Assembly: GCA_002474345.1 (NCBI GenBank)
Contig: DKQD01000213.1
Location: 1 to 6,784, forward strand
Length of the DNA: 6,784 nt
Reading direction: 5' to 3'
Origin: Bacteriovoracaceae bacterium UBA7317
GTDB lineage: Bacteria > Bdellovibrionota > Bacteriovoracia > Bacteriovoracales > Bacteriovoracaceae
The translations under genes and the position numbers were made by a program. The notes beneath the pieces were generated by a model. The model made no database searches and was not told where the DNA came from. It saw nothing but the letters and a program-made list of their open reading frames with translations. Numbering within the stretch: the stretch's first letter is position 1; each line of letters starts with the position of its first letter. This document shows, piece after piece, positions 5,393-6,784 of the stretch.

Positions 5393-6652
5393 TTAAGCCT
5401 TTTGAATAAGGCTTTCCAAATATTTTACTCTAATCAGTGCCGGTGGGTGTGAGTGGTAAAAAGCGCTGTAAAGAGGATCTGGTGTGAGGGTTGAAGCATT
5501 GTCTTTGTAAAGTTTAACCAAAGCAGAAATAAGTTTACTCGCCTTCGCATTCTTAGAAGCAAACTCATCAGCTTCGAATTCATACTTTCTAGAAGTAAGG
5601 GATGAGAGGGGGGTTAAAAGAAAAGTATAGGCCCCTGATATCATGCTAAAAAGCAGAAGTGCCATATAATCTGAAGGTTCTGTAGTAACTCCGTGACCTA
5701 GATAGAAACTCTTTAAATTGTAGACATAGCCAAGGATTGCAAAGCCAATAAAAGAAAATATAAGAGACTTAGCAAGCCCTTTAAGAACGTGCTTCTTTTT
5801 AAAATGCCCTAGCTCATGTGCCAAAACAGCTTCAACTTCGTCGGCTTCAAGTGTTTTAATAAGGTTGTCAAAAAAGACAATCCTCTTATTTTTTCCAAAC
5901 CCGGTAAAGTATGCATTTCCGTGGGAGCTTCTTTTTGAAGCATCCATGACAAAAAGGCCTTTGCTCTTAAAGTCCGTTCTTTCAAGAAGACCTAAGACCC
6001 TATTTTTAACTTCTCCCTCTTCTAAAGGGGAAAACTTGTTAAAAAGAGGGGCAATAAAAGTTGGATAGGCCCACATAAGAACGATTTGAAAAGCTGTTAA
6101 AAAAGTCCATGCATAGATCCACCAGTTAGAGGAGAGTTCTGCCATGATCCATAAAGTTCCCAAAAGAAGAGGTGTACCTAAGACTAGAGTCAGTATGATT
6201 CCTTTAAGCATATCCATTACAAAAACTTTAGGGGTTGTTTTGTTAAAGCCAAATTTTTCTTCAAGTACAAAAGTGGAATAAAGTGATTCAGGAAGACCTA
6301 GGACCATTGATATAAGGAAGAAGAACCCCATAAAAGCCAGCGCTTGGTTTGTAGGAGTCAAAGAAAAGGATCGGACAAATTTATCAAGGCCATCAAGCCC
6401 CCCAAAGTAAGTCCAGCCAAGTAAAACCGCAGTGTTGATAACACTGAAGATATTAGAGGAATTAATTTTTGCTATAGTGTAATCCGCAGCTTTTTGGTGT
6501 TCTACAAGCGAAATTTGATCTTTAAATTTTTCAGGAACTTCATTTCTATTTTTTAAAACGTATCTTTTATTTCTCGTATCAAGGTAGTGCCCGATGATAT
6601 AGCGTGAGAAGACGAAAAACAGAAAGAGTTGTGTTATGTAGTGACTCGACAT
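5393..6652 (-). CDS. Ste24/CAAX-prenyl-protease-1-like membrane metalloprotease (M48A)
   Basis: 419 residues, normal for bacterial and eukaryotic Ste24-type proteases. It is polytopic, with hydrophobic stretches near residues 3-22, 67-84, 103-120, 149-172, 178-200, 294-312 and 328-350. That count fits the seven-helix chamber known from Ste24. The zinc motif is HELGH (His279, Glu280, His283), with the third ligand Glu358 in RKYEFEADEFA. The C-terminal YHSHPPALIRVKYLE matches the family's SHPPxxxR region. The N-terminal peptidase M48 region (LEEKFGFNKTTP, residues 130-141) is also typical. Eukaryotic relatives cleave prenylated peptides; bacteria lack CAAX prenylation, so here a role in membrane-protein turnover is more likely, which is inference. 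The start ATG at 6652 has GAGGGG 5 nt upstream. The gene converges on htpX, the other M48 protease. Confidence 0.94.
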   Translation of the reverse strand: MSSHYITQLFLFFVFSRYIIGHYLDTRNKRYVLKNRNEVPEKFKDQISLVEHQKAADYTIAKINSSNIFSVINTAVLLGWTYFGGLDGLDKFVRSFSLTPTNQALAFMGFFFLISMVLGLPESLYSTFVLEEKFGFNKTTPKVFVMDMLKGIILTLVLGTPLLLGTLWIMAELSSNWWIYAWTFLTAFQIVLMWAYPTFIAPLFNKFSPLEEGEVKNRVLGLLERTDFKSKGLFVMDASKRSSHGNAYFTGFGKNKRIVFFDNLIKTLEADEVEAVLAHELGHFKKKHVLKGLAKSLIFSFIGFAILGYVYNLKSFYLGHGVTTEPSDYMALLLFSMISGAYTFLLTPLSSLTSRKYEFEADEFASKNAKASKLISALVKLYKDNASTLTPDPLYSAFYHSHPPALIRVKYLESLIQKA

Positions 6653-6657
6653 GTTAA

Positions 6658-6663
6658 CCCCTC
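6658..6663 (-). promoter_or_regulatory. Ribosome-binding site of the Ste24-like gene
   Basis: On the minus strand GAGGGG lies 5 nt before the ATG at 6652. It supports this start and the full 419-residue product. Confidence 0.6.
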
Positions 6664-6703
6664 AAAGGATTGGTATTTTTTAATTGTTTTGCTACCCTAG
6701 CTC

Positions 6704-6732
6704 ACTAGAATCTAGCAAATTGCCTTTAGCAA
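6704..6732 (-). promoter_or_regulatory. Candidate promoter of the Ste24-like gene
   Basis: Read on the minus strand, TTGCTA (6732-6727) and TCTAGT (6709-6704) are separated by 17 bp. Each hexamer matches the sigma-70 consensus at four of six positions. The start would be near 6697 with a leader of about 45 nt. The match is modest. Confidence 0.32.
6705..6715. repeat. Palindrome CTAGAATCTAG upstream of the Ste24-like gene
   Basis: CTAGA and TCTAG are exact inverted copies around a single A. The palindrome covers most of the candidate -10. A third CTAG lies at 6697-6700, so the tetranucleotide occurs three times in 19 bp with starts 8 and 7 bp apart. It may be an operator; no regulator is visible nearby. 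Confidence 0.4.
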
Positions 6733-6784
6733 GGCGAGTTTTTCTTAGGATTTATTCAGTGGAAGTACACCAAATTTATACCTC

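Noticed and set aside
6720..6742. Hairpin TGCCTT-TAGC-AAGGCG followed by TTTTT as a + strand terminator
   Set aside because: The stem is only 5-7 pairs, three bases separate it from the T run, and no + strand gene ends before it; it lies upstream of a minus-strand gene.

Overview
The window is ordinary chromosomal sequence, AT-rich and densely coded. It has no mobile element, CRISPR array or rRNA. Gene families and ribosome-binding sites point to a Gram-negative bacterium: Lon, HtpX and a bacterial Ste24-type protease, purine-rich Shine-Dalgarno sequences, and an encoded CCA on the tRNA. The style is reminiscent of low-GC Bdellovibrionota/Bacteriovoracales. That placement is an impression from gene families and composition, not something the sequence proves.

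Layout, left to right. Bases 1-1363 hold the C-terminal part of an ATP-dependent Lon protease (+), cut by the window edge just before Walker A. A promoter at 1401-1429 then drives a tRNA-Val(UAC) gene at 1459-1534. A small unrecognised Cys-pair protein (-, 1598-1981) is divergent from an alpha/beta hydrolase of the monoacylglycerol-lipase type (+, 2144-3004). The hydrolase converges on, and overlaps by 65 bp, a class I glutamine-amidotransferase-like protein (-, 2940-3710). A 39-bp gap separates that gene from a divergent O6-alkylguanine-DNA alkyltransferase (+, 3750-4250). htpX (+, 4355-5257) follows with its own likely promoter, and ends at a long hairpin terminator (5298-5360). Facing it is a second M48 membrane metalloprotease, of the Ste24/CAAX-protease type (-, 5393-6652). 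The last 130 bases are the upstream region of that gene.

How the genes relate. Three of the seven protein genes are ATP-dependent or membrane-embedded proteases (Lon, HtpX, Ste24-like), so the neighbourhood has a protein-quality-control flavour. The genes alternate in strand and mostly have their own signals, so this is a set of single-gene units and not one operon. I see no convincing new multi-gene system.

The points most worth a second look are: a T10 tract in the amidotransferase gene that decides whether it overlaps its neighbour; a Glu in place of the usual catalytic Asp of the hydrolase; a Gln in place of the arginine finger of the alkyltransferase; the unrecognised CPVC/CDKHC protein; and symmetrical sequences over the candidate promoters of htpX and the Ste24-like gene.
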